64,000 bases of DNA from Streptomyces noursei ATCC 11455 (GTDB taxonomy: Bacteria > Actinomycetota > Actinomycetes > Streptomycetales > Streptomycetaceae), in NCBI RefSeq assembly GCF_001704275.1, contig NZ_CP011533.1, positions 9,486,001-9,550,000 on the forward strand, read 5' to 3'. Each line of letters opens with the position of its first letter. Within the stretch, counting starts at the first letter, position 1. The translations under genes and the position numbers were made by a program. Below, piece by piece: positions 35,946-45,119 of the stretch. The notes under the pieces were generated by a model that was not told the DNA's origin, ran no database searches, and saw only the letters and a program-made list of their open reading frames with translations.

Positions 35946-36816
35946 ACTGCCTGCAACTCCTCGTACTCGGCGTGGACTTCTGCGGGGGTCTTGTAGCCGA
36001 GTCCGGAGTGGAGGCGTTTTCGATTGTAGAACATCTCGATGTAGCGAACGATCGCTCGGTGGGCATGTGCGAGTGTTGGGAACGTAGTTCGGTGCACGAG
36101 TTCGTTTTTGAGGGCGCCGAAGAAGGATTCAGCCATCGCATTGTCCCAACAGACACCGGTGCGGCCGACCGAAGCTCGCAGGCCCAACGAGCCGAGCTTA
36201 CGACGAAGTTCCCGAGACGTGTATTGACTGCCGCGATCGGAATGAAATATGCAGCCTTCGGCGAGGTCGATGTTCCGGGCCGCCATATCGAGTGCATCCG
36301 ATATGAGAGAGGTCTTCATGTGGTCGGCCATCGCCCAGCCGACCACAGCTTTGGTGTGGCAGTCGATGACGGCTGCGAGATAAAGGAACCCGGCCCAGGT
36401 GTGAACGTAGGTGATATCGCTGACCAGTTTGCGCCCGGGAGCGTCAGCGGTGAAGTCACGGGCCAGAAGGTCTGGCGTGGCCGGCGCCGCATCATCGGCG
36501 ATCGTGGTCGCCCGCCAGGGCCGCGGCTGGCACGGCACCAGACCGAGCTCGCGCATCAGCGCGCGGACCAGTTCTGCTCCGGCCTGCACGTTCATTCGCT
36601 GGAGCGCGGCGTGGACACGCCGGTAGCCGTAGGTCTCCTGCGAGTCAGAGAAGACCTGGAGGATGACGGTCTTCAGTTCTGCACGGCGCTTCGCCGTGGC
36701 CGACAATGGCCTCGATCTCCAATGGTAAAAGCCCGACGTGGACACTCCCGCCCAGGCGCACATCTGCTGCACGGGAAAGTTGTCAGACTCGCCGTCGATG
36801 AACTCGTACTTCTCCG

Positions 36817-37107
36817 TCACCGGTATTCCTGGGCGAAGAAGGCCGCAGCTTTTCCCAGGAACTCGGTCTTCATACGGAGTTCCCGGTTCTCACGTTCCAA
36901 TTCGCGAAGGCGGGCACGTTCGCTGATGTTCAACGGGGGCTCCTCACCGGCGTGCTCTTGCCGGTACCGGCTGACCCAGGTGCCCAGCGTTCCCTCGTTC
37001 ACCTGTATCTCTCGGGCGACCTCAGCGATCGGGCGGGACTCCACAACCACCATCTTGACCGCCTCGTCCCGAAATTCGGGACTGAACTTCCTACGCTTCT
37101 GTGCCAC
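36817..37107 (-). CDS. IS3-G orfA
   Basis: The 96-residue protein MAQKRRKFSPEFRDEAVKMV has an HTH_Tnp_1 domain (IAEVAREIQVNEGTLGTWVS) and a leucine-rich tail (ERARLRELERENRELRMKTE). The stop overlaps the GTG start of orfB, the usual arrangement for a -1 frameshift fusion in IS3 elements. Confidence 0.88.
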   Translation of the reverse strand: MAQKRRKFSPEFRDEAVKMVVVESRPIAEVAREIQVNEGTLGTWVSRYRQEHAGEEPPLNISERARLRELERENRELRMKTEFLGKAAAFFAQEYR

Positions 37108-37177
37108 GTGCTCTCTCCGTCGTTCTGGACTTCGATCCTATGGGGACCGCTGTCCGAGAACTTCGGGGCTCCTCAAG

Positions 37178-37458
37178 GTTCAGTGCCTTGAGCTGGGCGG
37201 ACTCCTCCGTGGTCGTCCCCGGACGTTGCCCAGCGTCGATCTCTTGCTGCTTCACCCAGTTCCGCAGAGTCTCGCGGGAACCGATGCCGAGCTTGTCCAC
37301 GACCGCCTGCAGGGCCGCCGTCTCGTTCGGGTAGTCGTCGCGCACTTCGGCGAACATGCGCACCGCGCGACGGCGCAACTCAAGCGGGTAACGGGAGGGT
37401 CGTGCCATGACTCAATCCTTTCACGGAATCGAGTCTCTACCTGACACGGGGCGGTTCA
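37178..37458 (-). pseudogene. IS3-H remnant: terminal end and truncated orfA
   Basis: From 37408 the frame reads MARPSRYPLELRRRAVRMFA, an IS3 orfA with helix-turn-helix AALQAVVDKLGIGSRETLRN. It is cut after EESAQLKALN by IS3-G. Upstream, the element's end TGAACCGCCCCGTGTCAGG (read on the minus strand from 37458) is preserved. The rest of the element is gone. Confidence 0.82.
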
Positions 37459-38030
37459 CTGGACGGGCCTGCTCCCCGTGGTGGAGAAGGTCCTGAACAG
37501 TCATGTTCCCGACTCGACCGAGGTCTCGCGGGGGCGGATCGTACTCATCGATGGCACCCTGATTCGTACCTGGGACTGGGCGAGGGAGGGCACCTCGATG
37601 TTCTCTGGCAAGCACCGCGACACCGGCTTCAACCTGCAGATCGCCGCCACATTTGCCGGGGACCTGCTCGCAGTGTCCGAGCCCGTGCCCGGAAGCCGGC
37701 ACGATACCCATGCCTGGCGACAGTCAACTTTCCCCGAGGCGTTCGCCGCCCGTGAGAACATCGGCGACCTCGGCCACGTCGGGACCAGCCTGCTCACAGG
37801 CCAACGCAAGCCGCCCGGCCGCGAACGCTCCGTGGGAGACAAGGTGGCCAACCAGTCCATCAACACCCTCCGCGCTGCAGTCGAACGCGCGATTGCACAC
37901 CTGAAGGACTGGAAGATCCTCGCCACCCGCTACCGCGGCCCCCTCACCCGCTTCCCCAACATCGTCCGCACCATCACCGCCCTCACCTTCTACAAGAAGG
38001 GCTGGTGAAAGCCCGTGAATGTGAATAACC
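37459..38030 (+). pseudogene. IS5-E-type transposase, C-terminal half (copy 3)
   Basis: The frame ending at 38008 encodes LLPVVEKVLNSHVPDSTEV, IVLIDGTLIRTWDWAREGTS, NIGDLGHVGTSLLTG and RAAVERAIAHLKDWKILATR, a diverged relative of IS5-E. The N-terminal half is missing because IS3-H lies at 37458. The right end with GTGAATAACCCTC is present at about 38030, so this is an older member of the family. Confidence 0.85.
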
Positions 38031-38064
38031 CTCCGTGACTGGCCGTCGGTTTATGGGGGATGTC

Positions 38065-38811
38065 TCATTGCCAGCTTGTGAGCATAGTCTTGAATGGTTC
38101 TGGGCTGATGGAGATCATGCCGTGGAAGGGCTTGGAGGCGTCCCAGATCAGCACCAGCATTCCCACGATCATTATCGTCGGGATCAGCGTTGTGATGAGG
38201 TGTGGCCATGTCCGGGTGAGTCCGAAAAGGTAGATGTAGCCGATGGTCAGAACTGCGCCGATGACCATGAACCACCAGAAGGCTGGCTTGATTCCCTCTC
38301 CGGCTCGTTCAATCCGTTCTCGGCGGGATAGCAGCCAATCGTGCTGTCGATCTAGCAAATGCGTGTAGATCGCCTGCTGTTGGGGATCAGTTCCTGGGTT
38401 GATGCGTAGCATCGCGGTCCGCAAGTTAGCGGCGTGCTGCTCAGTTTTGGGATCGACGCCATGGTCTATGTGTGGCCACTCATGGGTAATGACTGACTCG
38501 ACATATGCTCTCTCCTCGGCGATGACCCCGGCCCCTTGGCCCGCAGGCAGCGCGGCGGCGAGGTCGTGGACTTGACGTAGTGCCACCATCTCGGCGTACA
38601 CGGTCTGCTGTGCTGCCCCAGTATTTTCCCAGACGACGATCACCATGAACGCGAGAACCATGGCGTAGAGCACGCCCACCACCGCGTAGACAAACCCGAG
38701 CACGTCATTATGTGGTGCTCGCTGTGTAGGCGGCCATACCTTTTGAATAAGCAGTAACGCACCCCATGCCAGGGCGCAGGACGCTAGCACTATCAGCACG
38801 GGTTCCAGCAT
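38065..38811 (-). CDS. DUF4239-like membrane protein
   Basis: The 248-residue protein has two N-terminal membrane segments (LEPVLIVLASCALAWGALLL and FVYAVVGVLYAMVLAFMVIV), a central soluble helical region (QTVYAEMVALRQVHDLAAAL) and two C-terminal segments (FWWFMVIGAVLTIGYIYLFG, LIPTIMIVGMLVLIWD). This matches the DUF4239/bestrophin-like membrane family of actinobacteria, whose function is unknown. The start at 38811 follows GAGCGGAGG. It is one of the few intact non-transposon genes in this half of the window. Confidence 0.8.
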   Translation of the reverse strand: MLEPVLIVLASCALAWGALLLIQKVWPPTQRAPHNDVLGFVYAVVGVLYAMVLAFMVIVVWENTGAAQQTVYAEMVALRQVHDLAAALPAGQGAGVIAEERAYVESVITHEWPHIDHGVDPKTEQHAANLRTAMLRINPGTDPQQQAIYTHLLDRQHDWLLSRRERIERAGEGIKPAFWWFMVIGAVLTIGYIYLFGLTRTWPHLITTLIPTIMIVGMLVLIWDASKPFHGMISISPEPFKTMLTSWQ

Positions 38812-38979
38812 GTTAGGCCTCCGCTCGTAGAGTGGTGCGTCTGTCTAGTACTGACTTCGGCTCGTCAGGGTGATCTTTCCTGAAGTCCCTGATGCGGCTC
38901 GGGTGTTGGTTGTATTCCGTGGTGTGTGAGATATGCGAATGGGGCGGTCTGATCACTGCGGGGCGTCGGGGCCGGGAGT

Positions 38980-40375
38980 CAGGGTGGCGTCGTTCAGGGG
39001 TTGTGTCGGGTTTGATCACGTGATGCCGAGGGTGGTCAGCGGCCGTGTGGCGTCTCGGCTGTGCGTGCGCAGGCTGGCGGCGATGTTGTCACATCCGGTG
39101 AGGCGGAGTGCGCCGATGGCCAGGTTGCGTAGGGCTGCCATGGCCCGGGGGGCGGTGCCGGTCCGTACGCGCGAGGCGTCCTCGGCGAAGGCGGTGTCGC
39201 GGAGGTGATGGATCTTGTTCTCGATGCCCCAGTGTTCGCGCACGCGGTGTGCGATCTCGGGAGCGCCAGCCTGCTCGGCGGTGAGGTCGGTGACTGCGTA
39301 GACGCGCTCCAGGGTGACCTTGCCGGTGGTGACTGTCCGGCGGCGACGTACGATCTGCACGGCTTGGGCGGAGTGGGGGAAGGCGAGGCCGCGGGTGACG
39401 GTGGCGGTCTTGACGCGGCGGATCTCGTCCCGGCCGTGTGCGGTGGCGCGGGTCTTGCCCAGCAGCGGGACGTCTCGCCAGGGCAGTTGCTTCATCTGCT
39501 GGTGCAGCAGCGGCTGGTTCCCCTTGATCACGGCGATGTAGTGGGCGTTCTTCTCCTCCACCAGGAAGCGGGCGTGGGCCTGCTGGGAGTGCAGGGCGTC
39601 GAAGGTGACCACGGTGTCGGTCAGGTCGAGCTCGGTGAGCATCGGCTGGAAGACGGTGATCTCGTTGGTCTTGGAGCCGACCTCGCGCTGGGCGGTGACC
39701 AGGCCGGTTCCGGTCATCGCGGCGAGCAGGTGGACCTGGGTGCCGTTGGTGCAGCGGGCGCCGCGGACTGTCTTGCCGTCCACGGCCAGTGAGCGGCGGG
39801 GCCGATGGGCCGCGTTCTGGCCGGCGGATGGGGGCCTGGGTCGCGGGCGGCGAGCCAGGCGCCGACTGCCGCATCGAGGGCGTCGCCGTCAACGCGCTGC
39901 AGGACTCGGCGCACGGTGGCCTCGGCAGGGGCGGCAGGGCCGGTGGGTTCGCGGGTTGGGCCGCCGAGCACGGTGAGCACGGCGGCCGGTGCGTCGGCCG
40001 CCCATTCAGCGATCGCCGTCAGCGATTTCGCGCCGGCCAGCACCGCACACGCGGCGAGCGCAAGGACGAAGCAGAGGGGATGACGGCGGCCCTTGGCCCG
40101 GCGCGGATCGGGCACCGTCACGAGGCAGCCCAGCAGATGCGGGTGTTCCCCAGGGTCGGAGGGGCGAGCGCCGGCGAGTTGGCCCAGGCCGACTGGGATG
40201 AGCGATGATGAGCGGACAGGCACGGTCTTCCGTTGCGGTGATCAGGGACTCAACACCTCATGATCACCCGGAGGCCGTGCCTGCCTGCGCCCCGCCCCAG
40301 CCCCGAACTCCATCACCGCGCCAGCCACCTGAACCGTCATCAAGCGGGACAGACCCGCTGAACGACGAAGCCCTG
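38980..40375 (-). mobile_element. ISAs1-type element J, copy 1
   Basis: The 1396-bp element has ends CAGGGTGGCGTCGTTCAG and the inverse of CAGGGCTTCGTCGTTCAG. The flanks GGCCGGGAGT (38970-38979) and GGCCGGGAGG (40376-40385) agree at nine of ten positions. An identical copy is at 55815-57210. Confidence 0.88.
39016..40223 (-). pseudogene. ISAs1 element J transposase in two frames
   Basis: The N-terminal part (40223 to about 39830: [40 protein letters not shown]) is in one frame, and the C-terminal part ([19 protein letters not shown] to 39016: [20 protein letters not shown]) is one base back. The change is needed near GGCCCCCAT (about 39826), and a -1 slip on the C run would restore the whole protein. 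The same arrangement occurs in copy 2, so this is either programmed or a mutation that predates duplication. Confidence 0.8.
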
Positions 40376-40385
40376 GGCCGGGAGG

Positions 40386-41185
40386 CGCTACGGATGCAAG
40401 CGGCCGAGCTGTTCGAGCAGAAAGTCAAGCCGCCGGAGGTCGCGCGGCGACTGCGGGTGAGCCGGAAGTCGGCCTACCAGTGGCATCAGATGTGGCGGAC
40501 GGCGATATGCAGCCCCTGGCCTCGCGTGGCCCGAGCGGACGGCGGTGCCGTCTGCCGCCGCGCTGTCTGGAGAAGTTGGCCGGGTACCTGGAGCAGGCTC
40601 CGGCCGCGCACGGTTGGGTGGAGGACCAGGTGTGGATCGCTGCCCGGGTAGCCACGCTGATCGGCAGGACGTTCCATGTTTCCTACAGCGTCTCGGGTGC
40701 GACGCGGTTGATGCACCAGCTGGGCTTCAGCCCGCAGGTACCCGCGCGGCGGATGGCTGCGCGCGACGAGCAGGCCGTGACCGCGTGGAAGGAGGCGGCC
40801 TGAGCGGAGGTAGAAGGGCCCGGGCGGCCTGCGGGGTACTCTGCTTCGAGGACGAGGCAGGCTTCACCCGTCGGCCGTCCAAAGGACGCACGTGGGGCAG
40901 GCGTGGCCGAACACCCGTCGTGACGGTCAGCGGCCGAGGCTCGGGACGGCTGTCGGTGGCCGGGCCGATCGATGAGGCCCGGCTCCCGCACCCGGCTGTG
41001 CCACCGCCTGCGCACCCGTCCCGCAGGCAAAGGCAAACGCCACAGCATGGAAGAACGGGACTTCATCGCGCTGATCGACGCTCTCCAGCAGCTCGTCAAG
41101 GCGCCGATCGTGCTCGTCTGGGACCGTTGGAACATCTACAACTCCCACGCCATGCGTGAGCTGATGGCCAGCGTGCATGGCTGAC
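40386..41185 (+). pseudogene. IS630 transposase, degenerate
   Basis: Pieces in several frames read RMQAAELFEQKVKPPEVARR, PLASRGPSGRRCRLPPRCLE, SGATRLMHQLGFSPQVPARR, LCFEDEAGFTRRPSKGRTWG and APIVLVWDRWNIYNSHAMRE, in the order expected of an IS630 protein (helix-turn-helix, linker, DDE). At least three frameshifts and a missing C-terminus show it is dead. The left side abuts element J. Confidence 0.82.
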
Positions 41186-41248
41186 AGCTTTTCTGCTCCC
41201 GGGCCTTGACCCCAATGGGTCTGCTGCAGGTTTGGGTGACAGGTTGGG

Positions 41249-41965
41249 TCACGCGGCCTGGAGGGCCGGTGTCGTCATGACGGTCTCGAATTCGACGGGG
41301 GTCAGCCGCCCGAGTGCGGCTTGTCTGCGGCGTCGGTGGTAGGTCCGCTCGATCCAGGTCACGATCGCGATCCGCAGTTCCTCGCGAGTGGACCAGCTCC
41401 GGCGGTCGAGGACGTTCTTCTGCAGCAGACTGAAGAAGGACTCCATGGCTGCGTTGTCGCCGGCCGCCCCGACCCTCCCTATCGATCCGGCCATGCAGTG
41501 CCGGTCGAGTGCCCGGACGAACTTCCGTGACCGGAATTGCGAGCCGCGATCGCTGTGCAGGATGCATCCGTCGACGTTTTCACGCCGGGCGACGGCGTTG
41601 TCGAGGGCGGTCACGGCCAGGCGGGACTTCATCCGCGTGTCGATGGAGTAGCCCACAATCCTGTTGCTGAACACGTCCTTGACCGCACAGAGGTACAGCT
41701 TGCCGTCGCCGGTGGCGTGTTCGGCGATCTCGGCGAGCCACAACCGGTTCGGGCCGGCCGCGGTGAAGTTGCGGCTCACGAGGTCGTCGTGCACGGGCGG
41801 GCCGGCCTTCTTGCCCCGGCCGTGCTTCTTGCCGAACACGCTCCACCAGCGGTTGCCCCGGCAGATCCGCCACGCGGTCCGGTCCGCCATCGCGTGCTTC
41901 GTCGGCCAGGAACCGGTAGCCGAACTCCGGGTCCTCGCGGTGAGCGTCCAACAGCGCGTTCGCGC
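41249..41965 (-). pseudogene. IS3 orfB fragment (IS3-Q)
   Basis: The C-terminal frame ending at 41249 contains LAEIAEHATGDGKLYLCAVK, CILHSDRGSQFRSRKFVRAL and ESFFSLLQKNVLDRRSW, the DDE core of an IS3 orfB. Further upstream the sequence (DAHREDPEFGYRFLADEARD) is in another frame, and the gene stops at the ISAzo13 element at 41971. It is both frameshifted and truncated. Confidence 0.8.
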
Positions 41966-41970
41966 GATAA

Positions 41971-43748
41971 GGGCTCGCAGAGAATCAACATGCGGATTTG
42001 ATCTTCCCTGGGGGCTGGTTGCCGTACTTGTTGAGGTGGGCGGCGACGTCCGTGGGAGTGCGGAATCGGGCGGTTGAGGCCGGGATGGCTGTGTCGGTCA
42101 GGAGGGGCCGGACTTCCTGGACGGCCCGGGTGAGGGTGCTCGTGGCGACGCCGAAGAGCCTGGCAAGCAGTTCGTGAGTGCCGATCCTGCGCAGGCACAG
42201 CACCGTGGCCAGGATCCGGTCGCTGTCGGAAAGCTTGTCCTTGGAGCCTGCGCCTGGTGCGCGAAGTCGCTCACCGCCCCGGCGTTCGTGGCGAAGCCGT
42301 TCGCGCTGGTCCGCCAGAGCCGGGCTCAAGGAGTGGGTCAGAGCGTCCAGTTGCTCGGTGGTCATGCCGGTCAGCTCCGGGTCCCGCAGTGGAGAGGTGC
42401 TGAACCCAGTCAAGTGAACGGGCCGTTCTACGTCGATCGCGGAGGAGGCCCTGGGGTCTGTCTCGCAGTCGGGAGGTGCCTGGGGGCGGTGGTGGAGCGT
42501 GTAGTTCCAGTCGCCGTGGAAGCGGTGCCGGCTCAGCGGCAGCGCGTCGATCTCGCCGTCGGTGATCTTCACACCGGTGTCGTAAGTGCCTGTGTCGAGT
42601 TCGGCGTGGACTTTCAACCCGGTGCAGGTGGTGGTCGCAGCGATGCTGTTGACGACGACGTCGTGGCTGGTCAGCGGTCTGCCGCGCCAGTTCATGGAGA
42701 TGTGGGAGAACAGCCGGTGTTCCACTTTGTTCCACTTCGAAGTCCCAGGGGGCATGTGGCAGACCGTGATGTCCAGGCCCGTCTCACCGGCGAACGCGGC
42801 GAGTTCGGTCTTCCAGGCACGGGTGCGGTAGCCATTGGAACCGCCCGCGTCCGCAGTGATCAGCAACCGGGTCGCACGTGGGTAGTCGTGCCGGCCCCGG
42901 GCCTGCCACCAGCGGCGGATGGATTCCACGGCGAAAGCGGCTGTGTCGTGATCGCATCCGACATTCACCCAGCCGGTATTCGCGGCCAAGTCGTAGATGC
43001 CATAGGGGATCGCCTTGCCCGGGCCCTGCCGGTCCAGGAAGTCATGTGTCTTGACCAGCACCGGCTCGCCGGCCGGACGCCACTGACATCCGGCGTTCTT
43101 GTAATCGCCCACCAGCTCCTTCTTCTTCGTGTCCACGCTGATCACCGGCTGCCCGGCGGCCATGTGCCCCTTGGCCCGGTCGTTGATATGGCGGAACTGG
43201 GCATCCCGATCCGGGTGCTGCCTGCCCTCCACGGTCTTGGCGTTGGCCTGCAGACTGAAGCCCTCCTCCCGCAGCAGATCCCCGACCGTGTCCGCACTCA
43301 CCTTGTGCCCCTGACGAGTCAGCTCGGCCGCGAGGTTCCTGGTCGACTTCACCGTCCAGCACAGCGGCGACATCGGATCGCCCCGCTCGTCCGGCTCCAC
43401 CAGCGCCAACAACGCGCGCCTCAACCCCGGGTCAAGGACGGCAGACTTCTTCCTTCCACCACCGGGCCGCCGCACCCGGCCCAGCGGTTCCTCGCCTGCC
43501 TCCAGCTCATCGACGCCCTTACGGACCGTGGTCTCGCTGACCTGGGCCGCCTGGGCAACCGCCCGGATCCCGCCGTGCCCCAGGATCCGGGCCTCGGCCC
43601 CCATCAGGAGACGCCGCTGTCGCTCATCCAGATGTGGAAACAACACCTCAAACTTCACAGCGAGTTGGTCACGGATCGACTTGGGGACGCGCATACCACA
43701 TCAACGCGCCACAGGGCCGGAAGCAACACGTTGATTCTCTGCGAGCCC
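41971..43748 (-). mobile_element. ISAzo13-type element, complete
   Basis: The ends are GGGCTCGCAGAGAATCAAC at 41971 and its inverse ending at 43748, flanked by TAA at 41968-41970 and 43749-43751. The element is 1778 bp long. Confidence 0.9.
41985..43694 (-). CDS. ISAzo13-type transposase
   Basis: This is a 569-residue transposase of the ISAzo13 family. The N-terminus has a helix-turn-helix (IRAVAQAAQVSETTVRKGVD); the core contains PVISVDTKKKELVGDYKNAG, LLITADAGGSNGYRTRAWKT and MPPGTSKWNKVEHRLFSHIS, the D, D and E segments of this family. It extends about 150 residues past the core, with a second helix-turn-helix-like region (HELLARLFGVATSTLTRAVQ), and is longer than the usual ISAzo13 transposase, perhaps by fusion. 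No damage is seen. Confidence 0.88.
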   Translation of the reverse strand: MRVPKSIRDQLAVKFEVLFPHLDERQRRLLMGAEARILGHGGIRAVAQAAQVSETTVRKGVDELEAGEEPLGRVRRPGGGRKKSAVLDPGLRRALLALVEPDERGDPMSPLCWTVKSTRNLAAELTRQGHKVSADTVGDLLREEGFSLQANAKTVEGRQHPDRDAQFRHINDRAKGHMAAGQPVISVDTKKKELVGDYKNAGCQWRPAGEPVLVKTHDFLDRQGPGKAIPYGIYDLAANTGWVNVGCDHDTAAFAVESIRRWWQARGRHDYPRATRLLITADAGGSNGYRTRAWKTELAAFAGETGLDITVCHMPPGTSKWNKVEHRLFSHISMNWRGRPLTSHDVVVNSIAATTTCTGLKVHAELDTGTYDTGVKITDGEIDALPLSRHRFHGDWNYTLHHRPQAPPDCETDPRASSAIDVERPVHLTGFSTSPLRDPELTGMTTEQLDALTHSLSPALADQRERLRHERRGGERLRAPGAGSKDKLSDSDRILATVLCLRRIGTHELLARLFGVATSTLTRAVQEVRPLLTDTAIPASTARFRTPTDVAAHLNKYGNQPPGKIKSAC

Positions 43749-43881
43749 TAACGGCCTTGCCCGCGATTGATGTGCGGGCATGTTGCCTGGCGAGTTGGTT
43801 GGGGTTGGAAGGCGTTCAGGGGTGCCCTTTGAACCGCCCCGGGTTTGATGGAGATCATCAAGACCCGGAAGGATGCCGATC

Positions 43882-44199
43882 ATGGCTGCTCCCCGTAAGT
43901 ACCCCGATGAACTGCGCGAACGTGCGACACGTCTGGCGGTCGAGGCTCGTAAGGATCCGGTTGGTCGGGCTGGTGCGATCAAGCGGATCGCCGACCGGCT
44001 CGATGTGCACCCCGAGGCTCTGCGGGGCTGGGTGAAGCGGGCCGAGGCCGACGAGGGCATGGTGCCCGGTACTACCAGCGCGGAGGCCCCCCGGATCGCG
44101 CAGCTGGAGCGGGAGGTGAAGGAACTGCGGCGGGCGAACGCGATATTGAAGTCCGCCTCGGCTTTCTTCGCCGCGGAGCTGGACCGTCCACTGCGATGA
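43882..44199 (+). CDS. IS3-K orfA
   Basis: ATG 43882 follows GGAAGGA. The protein of 105 residues (MAAPRKYPDELRERATRLAV) has a helix-turn-helix (IKRIADRLDVHPEALRGWVK) and a leucine-zipper-like tail (QLEREVKELRRANAILKSAS). The stop overlaps the orfB ATG as ATGA, compatible with a -1 frameshift product. Confidence 0.9.
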   Translation: MAAPRKYPDELRERATRLAVEARKDPVGRAGAIKRIADRLDVHPEALRGWVKRAEADEGMVPGTTSAEAPRIAQLEREVKELRRANAILKSASAFFAAELDRPLR

Positions 44200-45119
44200 A
44201 GGTCGCCTACATCGCCAAGTACAAGGAGACGTTCGGCGTCCAGCCGATCTGCGACGTCCTCGCCGAGACCGACGCGCCGATCGCGCCGAGCACCTACTAC
44301 GCCGCCCACACCCGCCCGCCGTCGGCTCGCAGCCTGCGCGACGGACACCTCACCGAGGAGATACACCGCATCCACGCCGACAACTACGGCGTCTACGGAG
44401 CCCACAAGATCCACGCCGCCCTGGTCCGCGAAGGGCACCAGGTGGCCCGCTGCACGGTCGAACGCCTCATGCGCCAGGCCGGGTTGCGCGGAGTGATCCG
44501 GGCCAAGAGCCCACGCACCACCCGCCCGGCCCCGAAGACCAACCGACCCGCCCACCTGGTCGAGCGGCAGTTCACCGCGACCGCCCCGAACCAGCTCTGG
44601 GTTGCGGACATCACCTACATCCGCACCTTCTCCGGCTGGGTCTACGCCACCTTCGTCATCGACGTCTTCTCCCGCAAGGTCGTCGGCTGGCAGGTCGCCA
44701 CCAGCCTCTACACCGACCTCGCCCTCGACGCCCTGGAGATGGCCATCTGGCGCCGCCGGCACACCGGATCCGACCTCACCGGACTCACGCACCACTCGGA
44801 CCGCGGAGTCCAATACCGTGCCATCCGCTACACCGAACGCCTCAAACAGGAAGCCGCCGTGGCCTCGGTCGGCTCCAAGGGCGACTCGTACGACAACGCC
44901 CTGGCCGAGGCATTCAACAGCCTGTTCAAGGCCGAGCTGATCCGCAACAAGGGACCGTGGACCGGCATCAACGACATCGAAATCGCCGTCGCCGAGTACA
45001 TCGACTGGTTCAACCAGCGACGCCTGCACGGCGAGCTCGGCCACATCACCCCCGCCGAGCACGAGGCCGCCTACTTCGCGGCCGAACCTCCTGCGTCACT
45101 CCAGAAAACCCAGGGCTAA
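44196..45119 (+). CDS. IS3-K orfB
   Basis: The 307-residue IS3 transposase has LWVADITYIRTFSGWVYATF, TFVIDVFSRKVVGW, LTHHSDRGVQYRAIRYTERL and ALAEAFNSLFKAELIRNKGP as the DDE core, and YIDWFNQRRLHGELGHITPA at the C-terminus. ISAs1-L entered at the last codons, changing the terminal residues from KTSG to KTQG. The catalytic part is intact, so the enzyme may still function, although this copy lacks a right end. Confidence 0.9.
   Translation: MKVAYIAKYKETFGVQPICDVLAETDAPIAPSTYYAAHTRPPSARSLRDGHLTEEIHRIHADNYGVYGAHKIHAALVREGHQVARCTVERLMRQAGLRGVIRAKSPRTTRPAPKTNRPAHLVERQFTATAPNQLWVADITYIRTFSGWVYATFVIDVFSRKVVGWQVATSLYTDLALDALEMAIWRRRHTGSDLTGLTHHSDRGVQYRAIRYTERLKQEAAVASVGSKGDSYDNALAEAFNSLFKAELIRNKGPWTGINDIEIAVAEYIDWFNQRRLHGELGHITPAEHEAAYFAAEPPASLQKTQG

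Larger units (their letters stand above)
35002..36820 (-). pseudogene. IS3-G orfB, interrupted near its end
   Basis: From GTG 36820 the frame encodes an IS3 orfB (MTEKYEFIDGESDNFPVQQM) with SDITYVHTWAGFLYLAAVID, FHSDRGSQYTSRELRRKLG and ESFFGALKNELVH as the D, D and E segments. IS5-D copy 2 interrupts it after EEYEELQ-type residues near 35948. Removing it restores AVSRLQYATNPATVG and the stop at 35002-35004. The catalytic core is untouched; only about 20 terminal residues are replaced, so activity may remain. Confidence 0.85.
34966..37175 (-). mobile_element. IS3-G element, interrupted by IS5-D
   Basis: The element contains orfA (37107-36817) and orfB (36820-35002), with IS5-D copy 2 inserted near the orfB end. 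Exact ends are unclear; the left end is next to IS5-E copy 2 and the right end lies within IS3-H orfA near 37175. Confidence 0.7.

Noticed and set aside
42174..43751. A 525-codon plus-strand frame
   Set aside because: It is the antisense of the ISAzo13 transposase, which has clear domains.
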